A DNA stretch of 64,000 nucleotides from CBDFKK01 sp965248815 (GTDB lineage Bacteria; Pseudomonadota; Alphaproteobacteria; SMXP01). The stretch is from NCBI GenBank assembly GCA_965248815.1, contig CBDFKK010000008.1:2108001-2172000 (forward strand), given 5' to 3'. Positions 1-8,969 of this stretch are shown piece after piece (the first letter of the stretch is position 1; each line of letters opens with the position of its first letter). The notes under the pieces were generated by a model. That model was given only the letters and a program-made list of their open reading frames with translations, searched no databases and had not been told where the DNA came from. The translations under genes and the position numbers were made by a program.

Positions 1-164
1 CCGGCGTCGTCGTCGCGACCCGGCTCGGCGGACTTGTCACCAATGGGTTCGACCAACAGGTCGTCGGCTTGATGACGCCCGAAGCCTTGATGCTTTTGAT
101 TTTCGCGGGCGCAGCGCTCATGCAGCTGCGATTAGAAAACGCATCACAAGAGGCAAGCGCATGA
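1..164 (+). CDS. 3' end of a small membrane protein, truncated by window edge
   Basis: Reading from base 3, an open frame runs to a TGA at 162-164. The 53 visible residues include a hydrophobic stretch (TPEALMLLIFAGAALMQLRL) that looks like a C-terminal membrane helix. The stop overlaps the ATG of the next gene in an ATGA junction at 161-164, so the two genes are probably co-transcribed and translationally coupled. The start and most of the protein lie outside the window, and I do not recognise the family. Confidence 0.6.
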   Translation, partial: GVVVATRLGGLVTNGFDQQVVGLMTPEALMLLIFAGAALMQLRLENASQEASA

Positions 165-571
165 ACATCGCCGCACTCCTCACCCGTCTCGCGCTCATTC
201 TCGCCGTGCCGGGTTTCGGCTGGATCGGTGTGCGGTTCATGGCGTTCCCCCATGACATGGCCGCGAATATGGGAATGCAGCTGGTGACGGACGCCGCGGT
301 CAGCACCATAAGGTCCGGCTTCGGCGGCTTTCACATTGGAGTGGCGCTTTTGGCCGTCCTCTTTGCGTTGCGCCAGAAAACGGTGCTTCCGGGGCTGATG
401 ATCGCCGCGACCATGGCGGGCTCCGCCGTTATCGCGCGGACCATTGGTCTTTATACGGACGGCCCCGCGCCGGAGACGCTCATGGTATTTCGCGGCGAGG
501 CCGCCATGCTCACGATCTTGGTCGCCGCTCTTATCGGCGAACGCTGGCGTGTGGTCCGCGCGTCAGTCTGA
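161..571 (+). CDS. Small integral membrane protein, DUF4345-like
   Basis: A 136-residue, strongly hydrophobic protein with about four membrane helices. The segment IRSGFGGFHIGVALLAVLFA, a Gly-rich turn with His in a helix, resembles DUF4345 proteins, whose function is unknown. Its ATG overlaps the preceding stop by 4 nt. Its 3' end overlaps the convergent MFS gene by 9 nt. The family assignment is from memory of the motif and is tentative; the membrane topology is clear. Confidence 0.6.
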   Translation: MNIAALLTRLALILAVPGFGWIGVRFMAFPHDMAANMGMQLVTDAAVSTIRSGFGGFHIGVALLAVLFALRQKTVLPGLMIAATMAGSAVIARTIGLYTDGPAPETLMVFRGEAAMLTILVAALIGERWRVVRASV

Positions 572-1753
572 CGCTTTTTGCTCTGCGGGCGCAGGCCGGC
601 GGGTGATCCAAAACGTCATGATCAAAGCAGGGATGACTGAAATTGCGGCGGCAATGAACGCTGAACTGCCGGCATATACGGCATAAACATAGTAGGCAAA
701 CAGAGGTCCGGTAATACGCGCAAACGCCGCCGCCGATTGCTGCACGCCCATCACGGCGCCGCGCTCGTGAGCCTCGGCCAGTTTGGAAATTAAGCTGTTC
801 AATACTGGAATGAATATGCCGAACCCGATCGCGAGCAGCGTCATGGCGAACAGAAAACTGGTCAAGCTGGCGCTGAACGAAAGACAGATCAGCGAAATCG
901 TATAAATCACGACCGCTGCTTCGGTCACGCGCTCTTCGCCAAGACGTTTGACCAAAGGCCCCAGTCCCAACGCTTGGATGACAATGGTGACCGCGGCAAT
1001 ATAGGCAAAACTAAAGCTGATCGCTTGTTCGCTCATGCCCAATGTTACGGATTGCCATTTGGGCAATATCGCCTGACTCACTGCCCCTGCTTGATTCAAA
1101 AGAAACGTCAAAAGAATGAGGGCTGTGAGCATGCGCCGGTCCAAGACGACACGCATCGACTCCATCGAGGGCAGCTTGACGTCCCAGCTAAAGGCCTTGC
1201 GGCGATCCGCAGGCAGACTTTCCGGCAGCCAAATCCAAGCCGCAACAACCGCAAGAGCGGTGATGACCGCCGCCGTGAGGGAGACGAGTATGAATTTATC
1301 GATCCCCTCGACACCCAATAAAATCCCACCAATGGCGGGGCCCAAAAAGAAGCCGGCGCCAAAGGCCGCCGACAAGCGGCCCAAGACTTTGGCGCGTTCG
1401 GCCTCGTCTGATTTGTCGGTGGCAAAGGCGTAAGCGGTGGAAATATTTCCGGCCATAAGGCCGCCGAGCACCCGGGACAAAAACAAGAGCCCTGCGGAAT
1501 CCGCATAGGCCATAAGAATGTACGAAAAGACGGCGCCCGCGGTGCTCCAGATCATGACGGGCCGCCGGCCCCAAGAGTCGCTGAGGCGCCCCCAAAACGG
1601 ACCGCCCATCACCTGTCCGATCGAATAACCCGCAATGATCCATCCGATGGCTTCATCGCTGGCGCCAACCCGGTCCCCGAAAAACGGAATGAGCGGAAAC
1701 ACGACGCCAAAGCCCGCCATGCCGATCAGAACAATGAGAAACAGAATTAGCAT
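563..1753 (-). CDS. MFS transporter, TCR/Tet-like drug efflux type
   Basis: A 396-residue major facilitator protein of the inner membrane with about 12 predicted helices. The N-terminus (LIVLIGMAGFGVVFPLIPFF) and the loop 2-3 signature GRLSDSWGRRPVM match the TCR/Tet group of proton-driven drug antiporters; GFFLGPAIGGIL corresponds to the antiporter motif in helix 5. The substrate cannot be told from sequence. The ATG at 1753 is the only good start before an upstream in-frame stop, but the ribosome site is weak. It converges on the DUF4345-like gene. Confidence 0.85.
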   Translation of the reverse strand: MLILFLIVLIGMAGFGVVFPLIPFFGDRVGASDEAIGWIIAGYSIGQVMGGPFWGRLSDSWGRRPVMIWSTAGAVFSYILMAYADSAGLLFLSRVLGGLMAGNISTAYAFATDKSDEAERAKVLGRLSAAFGAGFFLGPAIGGILLGVEGIDKFILVSLTAAVITALAVVAAWIWLPESLPADRRKAFSWDVKLPSMESMRVVLDRRMLTALILLTFLLNQAGAVSQAILPKWQSVTLGMSEQAISFSFAYIAAVTIVIQALGLGPLVKRLGEERVTEAAVVIYTISLICLSFSASLTSFLFAMTLLAIGFGIFIPVLNSLISKLAEAHERGAVMGVQQSAAAFARITGPLFAYYVYAVYAGSSAFIAAAISVIPALIMTFWITRRPAPAEQKASD

Positions 1754-2013
1754 CGGCCGCCATTTCAGATCTTGAGTGATGCGCGTTGGACGTCGGCCAA
1801 GCCGTTTGCGCCGTTCTTCGCACGGCAGCCCGGACCAAACATAGGGAAAGGATCCGCCCCAAAGTGGCGCGCACCATACGCATTATGGTCCGGCACCGCA
1901 ATCGCCCGCATTTGCGCTGGACAGGGGGATAAATGGCTGGCAAACCGGCAGCCGCTGGCTCACTATGACGAATCATCGAAACCAGAAAATGAGTCGTCCG
2001 ATCACAGCGGGCA

Positions 2014-2649
2014 ATGAAGAATATGACGATACGATCTGACTTAGTCCCCACAGTCGTGGAACAAAGCGCGCGCGGCGAGCGCTCTTACGACATTTATTCG
2101 CGGCTCCTGAAGGAGCGCATCATCTTTATATCCGGGCCCATTGACGACGCGGTCACCAGCATCGTTTGCGCCGAGCTGTTATTCCTCGAGGCGGAAAATC
2201 CCAAGAAGGACATCTCGATTTATATTAATTCGCCGGGCGGCGTTTTAACGTCGACCCTAGCGATTTACGACACCATGCAATATGTCCGGCCCGACATTTC
2301 GACTCTCTGTTCGGGCCAAGCGGCATCAGCGGGCGCGCTTCTGCTCATGGCCGGCGCCAAAGGCAAGCGCTATGCGTTGACCAATTCGCGCATTATGATT
2401 CATCAGCCCCTGGGCGGCTTTGAAGGCCAGGCGAGCGACATTATTATTCAAGCGCAAGAGATTGCCGAGACGCGCAAGCGCGTCGAAGATCTGTTCGCCC
2501 ATCACTGCGGCCGGCCGGCTCAAGAGATGCATGACGCCATGGAGCGCGACAATTTTATGTCGTCGGAGGAGGCACTCGAGTTCGGTCTTATTGACGACGT
2601 TGTAAGTCACCGCGCCGAAGATCCGTCCGACGACTCTTCTGACAACTAG
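2014..2649 (+). CDS. clpP: ATP-dependent Clp protease proteolytic subunit, solitary ClpP paralogue
   Basis: A 211-residue serine protease of the ClpP family, normally forming a 14-mer with an AAA+ unfoldase. The catalytic triad is visible: Ser105 in GQAASAGA, His130 in IMIHQPLGG and Asp179 in ERDNFMS. It departs from housekeeping ClpP in the oxyanion-strand region (SPGGVLTSTLAIYDTMQ instead of SPGGSVTAGLAIYDTMQ) and no clpX, clpA or tig gene is adjacent, so it is likely a second ClpP rather than the clpXP copy. A second in-frame ATG lies at 2023. It converges on hemY with a 6-nt gap. Confidence 0.93.
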   Translation: MKNMTIRSDLVPTVVEQSARGERSYDIYSRLLKERIIFISGPIDDAVTSIVCAELLFLEAENPKKDISIYINSPGGVLTSTLAIYDTMQYVRPDISTLCSGQAASAGALLLMAGAKGKRYALTNSRIMIHQPLGGFEGQASDIIIQAQEIAETRKRVEDLFAHHCGRPAQEMHDAMERDNFMSSEEALEFGLIDDVVSHRAEDPSDDSSDN

Positions 2650-2655
2650 GTGCAC

Positions 2656-4413
2656 TCACCATAGCGGCGCATCATCGCGATCTTGCGGGTCCGGCCCCGG
2701 ATCGTCGGGCTGACGCGGAAGACTTGAATCCGCTTGTTTGGCCCCTGGTTTGCCGCTCGGTGCTGAACGGCCCTTCTGTTTTGTCGATTTGAACGAGAGG
2801 CGATGCTTGGGGACAGCGCTCTTGCCCTTCGTATCCGAGGGGGAAACGGCTTGCCGACCCGGTTTGACTGACTTGAGACCGCCGGAGGCGCGCAACGAAG
2901 AAAGATGGGGAGCGTTCAAGGCCTCGCCGGACGACGAGCTGCCCTCCTGATCGGCCGATCCACTTTGATCTTCCGGCGGTACGTGATCGACAGCGATAGG
3001 CGTTTCAATAATAACCGCCTTGCCTGAACCGCTCGATTCATCCGTGGACGGGCCGATAGTTTCATCATCGGCAGGATGGAGTTCCGGAGTAAACGGTGAC
3101 ACTGATCCAGATCTACCAACGAAGAGACTGGGATCGGGCGCAGGTGGCCACGCGGCGTCCGGCGCGCCCAGCTCGCGCGATAGCCCGGCCCAATCCAAGG
3201 TTTCAAAGTCAAAGTGCGCGCGAATCCACTCGGGCTCCGGCGGCGCCACGACCGCGCGGGCAAGCCATTCGCGCGCCGCTCCAATATTTCCATCGCCTTG
3301 TTCGATTTCAGCCATCAGCGCACAGACCCGGGATGTCGGTGTCGACATCACCACGGACTCAAGTGCGTCCCGCGCGTTTTGCCAATTGCGAGTATTGATC
3401 GCCTGGCGCGCCAAAAGCAGCCGGCTTTCCATATGGTCGGGCTTCATTTCCGCCAAGCCTTTGAGCCGCTTGGCCCGCTCGTGGGTCGTCTCGTCCGGGT
3501 TCAGCGCGACGTAAGCTTCGACGAGTGCCGGATGCGGCGCCTCGCGCCAGGCATCTTCGAGAATGGCTGCCGCCTTCCAAGAATTACCTGCTGTGCTAAC
3601 CTGGTCGGCCGCCAAAATCGCCGCATGCGTGAGGGACGGCATGAGCCGCTGTGCCTGACGGGCGTCAGCTTCGGCTTGCGCCGTATCGCCGTGGACGTTT
3701 GCTCTTGACGCCCGCGCGGTCAAAAGGACCGACCGGCGACGGCGCTCCGCATGTTTGTCAACCACGCCGGACTTCTTTGCTTGTTCGAGCGTGGCGAGCG
3801 CCCCGTTCCAATCGCCCCCATCGGTTTGCAAGTCAATTAACGCCTGAAACGCCCAGACCGTCTTAGGCCTCAGTTCAAACGCGCGAGACGCGTGTTTGAG
3901 CGCGGCGACCGTGTCGCCCTTGCGGGTCGCTTGAACCAAGAGCCCTCGCAATCCTAAAAACTCGGTATCCGGAGACTCAAGCATGGTTTCAAAATAGGCA
4001 TTTGCCTTTTTTTCGTCACCGTCGAGCTGTGCAGATTGAGCGCCCAAAAGTCCAGAAAGGGCTTTGTTCTTTAATAACGACTCGGTTTGGGAAACATATT
4101 TGCGCGCCTCGCCCGCATCACCTGCCGCCACGGCGACCAATCCCTTGGCCAACGCATTCAGACCCTTGTCTTGGCGGCGACTTCTGACGCTGGCGGAAAT
4201 ATTCTTAGGCGCTTTCCAGAGCGCGATGGATACCCGATAGATCGCCAACAGCGCTAGGATCGAAATGGCGAGGGCCACAATCGCCGCCGAAAACGAAGTG
4301 CGGATTTCCCAATTCCAGGCCTCAATGACCAAGCTGCCAGGATTGTCCGCAAGCACGGCTGCGACCGTTGCGATCGCAGCAATGACCAGGAAGATCACCA
4401 ATGCGCGAATCAT
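2656..4413 (-). CDS. HemY-domain membrane protein with TPR-like repeats
   Basis: A 585-residue inner-membrane protein. Two N-terminal helices (about residues 1-22 and 40-62) are followed by a helical TPR-like region (about 90-400; repeated A-L/E-A pairs) and a low-complexity, Pro/Ser/Lys-rich tail. This matches the HemY N-terminal family, encoded with hem genes in proteobacteria; the biochemical role remains unsettled. This is not the Gram-positive HemY protoporphyrinogen oxidase. It is the last gene of a minus-strand run hemC-hemD-Mic60-hemY, 13 nt after the Mic60 gene. Confidence 0.85.
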   Translation of the reverse strand: MIRALVIFLVIAAIATVAAVLADNPGSLVIEAWNWEIRTSFSAAIVALAISILALLAIYRVSIALWKAPKNISASVRSRRQDKGLNALAKGLVAVAAGDAGEARKYVSQTESLLKNKALSGLLGAQSAQLDGDEKKANAYFETMLESPDTEFLGLRGLLVQATRKGDTVAALKHASRAFELRPKTVWAFQALIDLQTDGGDWNGALATLEQAKKSGVVDKHAERRRRSVLLTARASRANVHGDTAQAEADARQAQRLMPSLTHAAILAADQVSTAGNSWKAAAILEDAWREAPHPALVEAYVALNPDETTHERAKRLKGLAEMKPDHMESRLLLARQAINTRNWQNARDALESVVMSTPTSRVCALMAEIEQGDGNIGAAREWLARAVVAPPEPEWIRAHFDFETLDWAGLSRELGAPDAAWPPAPDPSLFVGRSGSVSPFTPELHPADDETIGPSTDESSGSGKAVIIETPIAVDHVPPEDQSGSADQEGSSSSGEALNAPHLSSLRASGGLKSVKPGRQAVSPSDTKGKSAVPKHRLSFKSTKQKGRSAPSGKPGAKQADSSLPRQPDDPGPDPQDRDDAPLW

Positions 4414-4426
4414 GAGCGGCTTTGTC

Positions 4427-5830
4427 CTACTGGCCCAAGCTCGTCAGAACTTGAGTCGTGAGCGTACCAACGAGCTCATCGAGAGCAATGTGCGCGTCCA
4501 ATCCGCGTTTCCAATCCGCAACGGCATCGGCACTCGGGCCGTCCAATTGCGCCAATTCCTCGGCCGCGGCTTTCAAATTGCCGTCGTCCAAGTTGAATTC
4601 CGCACGCGCCAAGATTGCCTCCGTGCCCGTTCCCTCTATATCTCCGGTCTGACGAACGGAAACAAACGAGCTGAGCCAAGCCCATAGTTGGGCAAACCAT
4701 CCGTCAGCTTGGGCGATCCGTTCGACTTCAAGAACGCCGTCAATGACGGTTTCGAATTGCGCAAGAAGCTCCGGCTGGGTCGGCAACCCTTCGCCGGCGC
4801 GTGTTCTGAGCATCCCAATCGATTTTTGGTTTGGCGCAAGGATGGCGACCGCCTCGAGTTCCGCATCGAAGGGCGCGCCCGTTTCGGCCGCCCGCGACAG
4901 ATTTGCCAATGCCAGTGCCAAAGCTGCACGTTTGGCATCACTGCCCGTCCGATCCTCTTCTAGCGACCCGACGCGCGCTCCAAGTGTTGACAGATCGTCT
5001 CGCGAGGCTAGACCGCGCAAGATCTGATCGAGATTTGCCGGGGGCGCCGTGGCCTCGAGCGCGCCGACGCGCCCTGCCAATTGGCCTTCCAGTTCGGAAA
5101 CGGTCTGCCGCACGTCGCTCAGCCCGGATGAGAGTTCAGAGATGACCGCCGCGCCAATGGGTGTTCCGTCTTCTATTGGTACACTGACGATATTGGAAAC
5201 CGATTGCTCCAATCCAGCAAGGCGATCGTCAAGCTCGTCCACCAATCGCGCAGTCTCCGCAATATCTCCGCTGCGAAGCTCGCCCAACGTGTTTTCAAGC
5301 GCCGTCACCTGATCGCTTGCGCCAGACGCTTGGGCCTCAAGATTATCAATTTTGGCCTGGAGCTCGGTGACGCGCGCGGCGACGATGGGATCGGCCGCGG
5401 CTAATTCTTCATCGGTCGGCGATGACCCACCCATAAACGTGGCGACAAGTCCGCCCAGCGCGCCCGCAACCAAAAGCAACACTGCTGTCCCGATGGCGCC
5501 ACCGGGAACACCGCTTTTGGCCGCCGGTGGGGAGAGAAGCGGTGGGGAGGAAGGCGGAATTTCGCCAGTTTTTGTAGCCGCCGGTTTGTCGCTTGCTTCA
5601 GCTTTTGAACCTGCGTCCCCCACAGACCCAGCGGCCTTGGACTTCTCACCTGCGAGTTTATCGTCAGACTTTTTCGCGGCCGCTTTTTTGGCGCGGCTTT
5701 GCTTTGAGGCCGCGCCGGCCTCACTTTTATTGGACGCATCGCTGGTCTTGGGGGAGTCAGTTTTGTTCTTCGCCGCTTTGTCTTTGTTTGCTGGCGGTTC
5801 AGCCCCCGAGGCCTCATCGGGCGGAGTCAT
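4427..5830 (-). CDS. Alphaproteobacterial Mic60 (mitofilin-domain) inner membrane protein
   Basis: A 467-residue protein. The N-terminus (1-108) is a Lys/Ala/Ser-rich disordered stretch, followed by one membrane helix (about 110-133), a long coiled coil (about 150-290: repeated ALEN, LEGQLAGRV, LEED heptads) and an all-helical C-terminal domain of mitofilin type (VERIAQADGWFAQLWAWLSS). This is the architecture of bacterial Mic60, the ancestor of the mitochondrial MICOS subunit that shapes membrane invaginations and contacts the outer membrane. Its place between hemD and hemY is the known alphaproteobacterial arrangement. Confidence 0.85.
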   Translation of the reverse strand: MTPPDEASGAEPPANKDKAAKNKTDSPKTSDASNKSEAGAASKQSRAKKAAAKKSDDKLAGEKSKAAGSVGDAGSKAEASDKPAATKTGEIPPSSPPLLSPPAAKSGVPGGAIGTAVLLLVAGALGGLVATFMGGSSPTDEELAAADPIVAARVTELQAKIDNLEAQASGASDQVTALENTLGELRSGDIAETARLVDELDDRLAGLEQSVSNIVSVPIEDGTPIGAAVISELSSGLSDVRQTVSELEGQLAGRVGALEATAPPANLDQILRGLASRDDLSTLGARVGSLEEDRTGSDAKRAALALALANLSRAAETGAPFDAELEAVAILAPNQKSIGMLRTRAGEGLPTQPELLAQFETVIDGVLEVERIAQADGWFAQLWAWLSSFVSVRQTGDIEGTGTEAILARAEFNLDDGNLKAAAEELAQLDGPSADAVADWKRGLDAHIALDELVGTLTTQVLTSLGQ

Positions 5831-5902
5831 GACGCGGGCCCTTTCTCCTTGTGTTTGCGGCTTAATCGCCTAGCACAATCTCACTTAAGGAAGACCTTAC
5901 CC

Positions 5903-6607
5903 TCAATCAAGAAGGCCGAGAAGGGCAGCCTCATTAGGCCGTTCGGCTGCAAGAATTTCGCGGAACGGCGATGATTTGGCGGTCTGAGCAATCGCCGGGC
6001 TGAGACAATATGCTGTAAGACCGCTGCACGCCTCCGCCAATCCCTCTTGCCGGACAAGGGTTTCAAAAATCTGCGCCGTTCGCGTCGAGTAGAGCAGGAC
6101 CCCGTCAAGCGGCGCGCCGGCGCCAAGTATTGATTTCAACTTGCCGGGCATATTCGTAACAGCATGCGCTGCATATATCACCTTGCGCTCCGCTTCAAAA
6201 CCAAGCTCACTCAAGTGCGAAATGAGATCTTCCGCCGCATCAGCGCCGGCAAGATGAATGAGCCGGCCACGGTCCGGCTTGCACGACTGCGCGGCGAGGG
6301 CCGCCAATGCACGCGCGTCACCATCAGCCGAGACCACATTTGAAAACCCAGCGTCTCGAGCCGCCGCTGCGCTCGCCGCTCCGACCGCCATAACGGATAC
6401 ATCCCGGCGCGGCGAAATTGACGCGAAAGCACGTATGCCATTGCCGCTTGTAAAGAGAAGCGCTTGAACGCCCTCCATTTCCAAATCGACCTTGGTCAAG
6501 TTTTCGATTCGGAGAAGAGCTACGCAATGCGCCACGTGACCGCGCGTCTCAAGCGAAGTGGCAGTCGCCCTAGCGTCTTCCGTCGGCCGGGTTACAAGAA
6601 TGTGCAT
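5903..6607 (-). CDS. hemD: Uroporphyrinogen-III synthase
   Basis: A 234-residue cytoplasmic enzyme that closes and inverts ring D of hydroxymethylbilane to give uroporphyrinogen III, the branch-point of haem, sirohaem and cobalamin. It starts with the family's MHILVTRP motif and carries LLFTSGNGIRAF and VLLYSTRTAQIF, the two half-domain signatures. HemD is poorly conserved, so the location 6 nt after hemC is strong support. The gap to the Mic60 gene is 72 nt. Confidence 0.92.
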   Translation of the reverse strand: MHILVTRPTEDARATATSLETRGHVAHCVALLRIENLTKVDLEMEGVQALLFTSGNGIRAFASISPRRDVSVMAVGAASAAAARDAGFSNVVSADGDARALAALAAQSCKPDRGRLIHLAGADAAEDLISHLSELGFEAERKVIYAAHAVTNMPGKLKSILGAGAPLDGVLLYSTRTAQIFETLVRQEGLAEACSGLTAYCLSPAIAQTAKSSPFREILAAERPNEAALLGLLD

Positions 6608-6613
6608 GCAGGA

Positions 6614-7570
6614 TTATTTCTCTCCATCAAAATAGCGCGAACCCGCCTGTGTTTTGAGGTCGACACCTAATTGCTCTCCAATCGACGTCGCCTGCGCCAT
6701 GACGTCACCGCCGAGTTGGGTTTCCAATTCGATTCGTTCTTGGTCGGTGCCGTCGGGGAGCAAAACTTGACCCCAAAAAGACAACATAGCTTCCTCGGAC
6801 ACTTCGGCAAGACAGGCAATGGGCGTGCGGCAAGAGCCGTCAAGGACGCTCAAGAAAGCGCGTTCCACCGTTACGGCGACGCGGCTTTGTTCATGATTGA
6901 TCGGCGCCAGCAGTTCGAGGACCGACGCGTCATCTGCGCGGGTTTCAATGCCGATCGCGCCCTGTCCGCCCGCCGGCAGCATATCGCTTGTCCCCATGAT
7001 GTCGGTGATTTCGTTTGAGAGCCCCAATCGCTTGAGACCTGCGACCGCTAAGAACGTCGCGTCTATGTCTTGATCGCCGAGTTTCTGCAGTCGCGTCTCT
7101 ACGTTGCCGCGCAATTCGACAATGACGAGATCCGGCCTGAGGTGTAAGGCTTGCGCGCGACGGCGGGGCGACGACGTGCCCACAATCGCACCTTGCCCGA
7201 GGGCATCGAACGACGAGACCGCCCGGCTCACAAAAGCGTCGCGCGGATCCTCGCGCCGCAGAACACATCCGATCATTAGCTCAGCCGACAGGGTCGCCAG
7301 AAGATCTTTAGTCGAATGGACAGCCAAATCAATCTGTCCACGGAGCAAAGCGTCTTCAATTTCTTTGGTGAAAAGCCCTTTGCCTCCGGCATCCCGCAGG
7401 TTCGGATCTTGAATGCGATCGCCGCTGGTTTGGATAACCACGATTTCGGTGGCCAATTCCATGGCAGTTGTGTCCCAGCCATGGGCCACAGCTAATTCTG
7501 CGCGAACCAGCTCGGATTGGGCACGCGCGAGCCGCGACCCCCGCGTCCCTATGCGCAATCGTTTCGCCAT
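6614..7570 (-). CDS. hemC: Hydroxymethylbilane synthase (porphobilinogen deaminase)
   Basis: A 318-residue enzyme that polymerises four porphobilinogens into hydroxymethylbilane. All key features are present: the cofactor-attachment Cys247 in DGSCRTPIA, the catalytic Asp89 in AVHSTKDL, the Arg cluster GTSSPRRRAQ (131-140) and GGKGLFTKE near residue 62. Length is normal. It is the first gene of the hem operon on the minus strand and is divergent from tsaD across about 94 nt, so both promoters must lie in 7571-7664. Confidence 0.97.
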   Translation of the reverse strand: MAKRLRIGTRGSRLARAQSELVRAELAVAHGWDTTAMELATEIVVIQTSGDRIQDPNLRDAGGKGLFTKEIEDALLRGQIDLAVHSTKDLLATLSAELMIGCVLRREDPRDAFVSRAVSSFDALGQGAIVGTSSPRRRAQALHLRPDLVIVELRGNVETRLQKLGDQDIDATFLAVAGLKRLGLSNEITDIMGTSDMLPAGGQGAIGIETRADDASVLELLAPINHEQSRVAVTVERAFLSVLDGSCRTPIACLAEVSEEAMLSFWGQVLLPDGTDQERIELETQLGGDVMAQATSIGEQLGVDLKTQAGSRYFDGEK

Positions 7571-7664
7571 CTCTCGGCCGAAAGTGTAGAGGCAAGATCC
7601 TCCATGGAGTATAGAGTTTCACTCTAAGAGTCGAGTTATCGGCACCCTCACAGGAAGACGCTTC

Positions 7665-8717
7665 GTGGATCCGATCTGTGTTCTTGGCATCGAGAGCAGT
7701 TGCGACGAAACCGCCGCCGCGGTCGTGCGCCTGGTTGAGGGCGGCGAACGGCAGATATTGTCGAATGTCATTCTTAGTCAGCTCGATGAGCATCGCCCCT
7801 ATGGCGGCGTTGTGCCGGAAATTGCGGCGCGCGCCCATGTGGAACATATGGACGGTTTGGTCGCCCGCGCGATGAGCGAGGCGGCGGTTGAGTTTGCCGA
7901 TTTGAGCGCCGTAGCCGCGACCGCCGGACCAGGACTCATCGGCGGCGTCATCGTCGGACTCATGACTGGCAAAGGTATTGCGGTCACCCACAACAAACCA
8001 CTCGTCGCGGTCAACCATCTTGAAGGTCACGCGCTGAGTGTTCGGCTTGTGCAAGAGGATTTGTCCTTCCCTTATTTGCTTCTCCTCATTTCAGGCGGGC
8101 ATTGCCAAGTGCTGCGGGTTGAAGGGGTTGGCCGATACGTAAGAATGGGCACAACGGTTGACGACGCTGTGGGTGAAGCCTTCGACAAAATCGCGAAATT
8201 TGTCGGTCTCGGCTATCCCGGCGGGCCAGCCGTCGAACAGGCCGCGCGCTGCGGCGATCCCGTGCGGTTCGATTTGCCGCGACCCATGCGAGGACGGACC
8301 GGCTGTGATTTTTCGTTTAGCGGTCTTAAGACAGCAACGCGGCAAAGTTTCGAAGCACTTCCTGATCCGAAGAGCCAAGATGTCGACGACATCTGCGCAT
8401 CATTTCAGAGTGCCGTTTGCGACGTCTTGGTCGATCGCTGCCGCAATGCCATCACCGCGCACAAGGCGCGTACAAACGGCGAGCGTCAAAACTTTGTTGT
8501 TGCAGGCGGAGTCGCCGCCAACGGCGCGGTTCGTTCTGCACTTGAGAGCTTGTGTGGGGAAATGAGTGCCAACCTCGTCGTGCCTCCGCCCGCCCTTTGT
8601 ACAGACAATGCCGCCATGATTGCGTGGGCCGGCATTGAGCGCCTGCAGGCAGGTCTCATTGACGACTTCGGCGCGGCCCCGCGCGCGCGCTGGCCTCTTG
8701 AAGATCTCCGTCTCTAA
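7665..8717 (+). CDS. tsaD: tRNA N6-threonylcarbamoyladenosine transferase subunit
   Basis: A 350-residue ASKHA-fold protein that, with TsaB and TsaE, transfers the threonylcarbamoyl group to A37 of ANN-decoding tRNAs. Seen are GIESSCDETAAA, the metal-binding pair in VNHLEGHALS, the GGHCQVLRV strand, FDKIAKFVGLGYPGGP and the C-terminal CTDNAAMIAWAG. The start is GTG at 7665, with AGGAAG at 7652-7657 as ribosome site. In many alphaproteobacteria gpsA follows directly; here a TetR/small-protein block of about 1.3 kb intervenes. Confidence 0.97.
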   Translation: MDPICVLGIESSCDETAAAVVRLVEGGERQILSNVILSQLDEHRPYGGVVPEIAARAHVEHMDGLVARAMSEAAVEFADLSAVAATAGPGLIGGVIVGLMTGKGIAVTHNKPLVAVNHLEGHALSVRLVQEDLSFPYLLLLISGGHCQVLRVEGVGRYVRMGTTVDDAVGEAFDKIAKFVGLGYPGGPAVEQAARCGDPVRFDLPRPMRGRTGCDFSFSGLKTATRQSFEALPDPKSQDVDDICASFQSAVCDVLVDRCRNAITAHKARTNGERQNFVVAGGVAANGAVRSALESLCGEMSANLVVPPPALCTDNAAMIAWAGIERLQAGLIDDFGAAPRARWPLEDLRL

Positions 8718-8744
8718 GGAATGCCAGCGATAGTCAGCAAAAAA

Positions 8745-8775
8745 CCGGGCCGCTTCGGGAGGAGAAGCGGCCCGG
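8745..8775 (-). terminator. Rho-independent terminator of the small minus-strand genes
   Basis: A perfect 12-bp stem (8745-8756 with 8764-8775, arm CCGGGCCGCTTC) and a 7-nt loop. On the minus strand it is followed directly by a run of Ts (8739-8744), so it terminates transcription of the small genes between 9104 and 8829. On the plus strand there is no T-run, so tsaD is probably not its main user, although it could slow convergent transcription. Confidence 0.8.
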
Positions 8776-8828
8776 ACTGACCACCGTGCTGGGAAGTGGG
8801 GAGGAATAGGGCTACGGGGCCAGGATTC

Positions 8829-8927
8829 TTAAGGTGCAGCTTGGCAGAGCCTGCGGTCCGATCCGCCGATCACTCGGTTTCTCAGGCAGCCAAAGCGGTC
8901 GTACCATTGGAGCAACTGCTGCAGCAT
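8829..8927 (-). CDS. Possible 32-residue peptide
   Basis: A 32-codon open frame starting with ATG at 8927 and preceded by AGGGAG at 7-nt spacing; it ends with TAA just before the terminator at 8775. The peptide begins MLQQLLQWYDRF, has two later Cys and is rich in Arg. No family is recognised. It lies 42 nt downstream of the 44-residue membrane peptide on the same strand, so the two may form a bicistronic message. Support is only the ribosome site and the position. Confidence 0.3.
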   Translation of the reverse strand: MLQQLLQWYDRFGCLRNRVIGGSDRRLCQAAP

Positions 8928-8969
8928 TGACCGTCTCCCTTGGCTCTATGCTTGAGCTCTTGATCCGGC

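Noticed and set aside
1772..2017. 81-codon open frame between the MFS and clpP genes
   Set aside because: No family resemblance, composition unlike the neighbours, and it overlaps the clpP start region; treated as chance.
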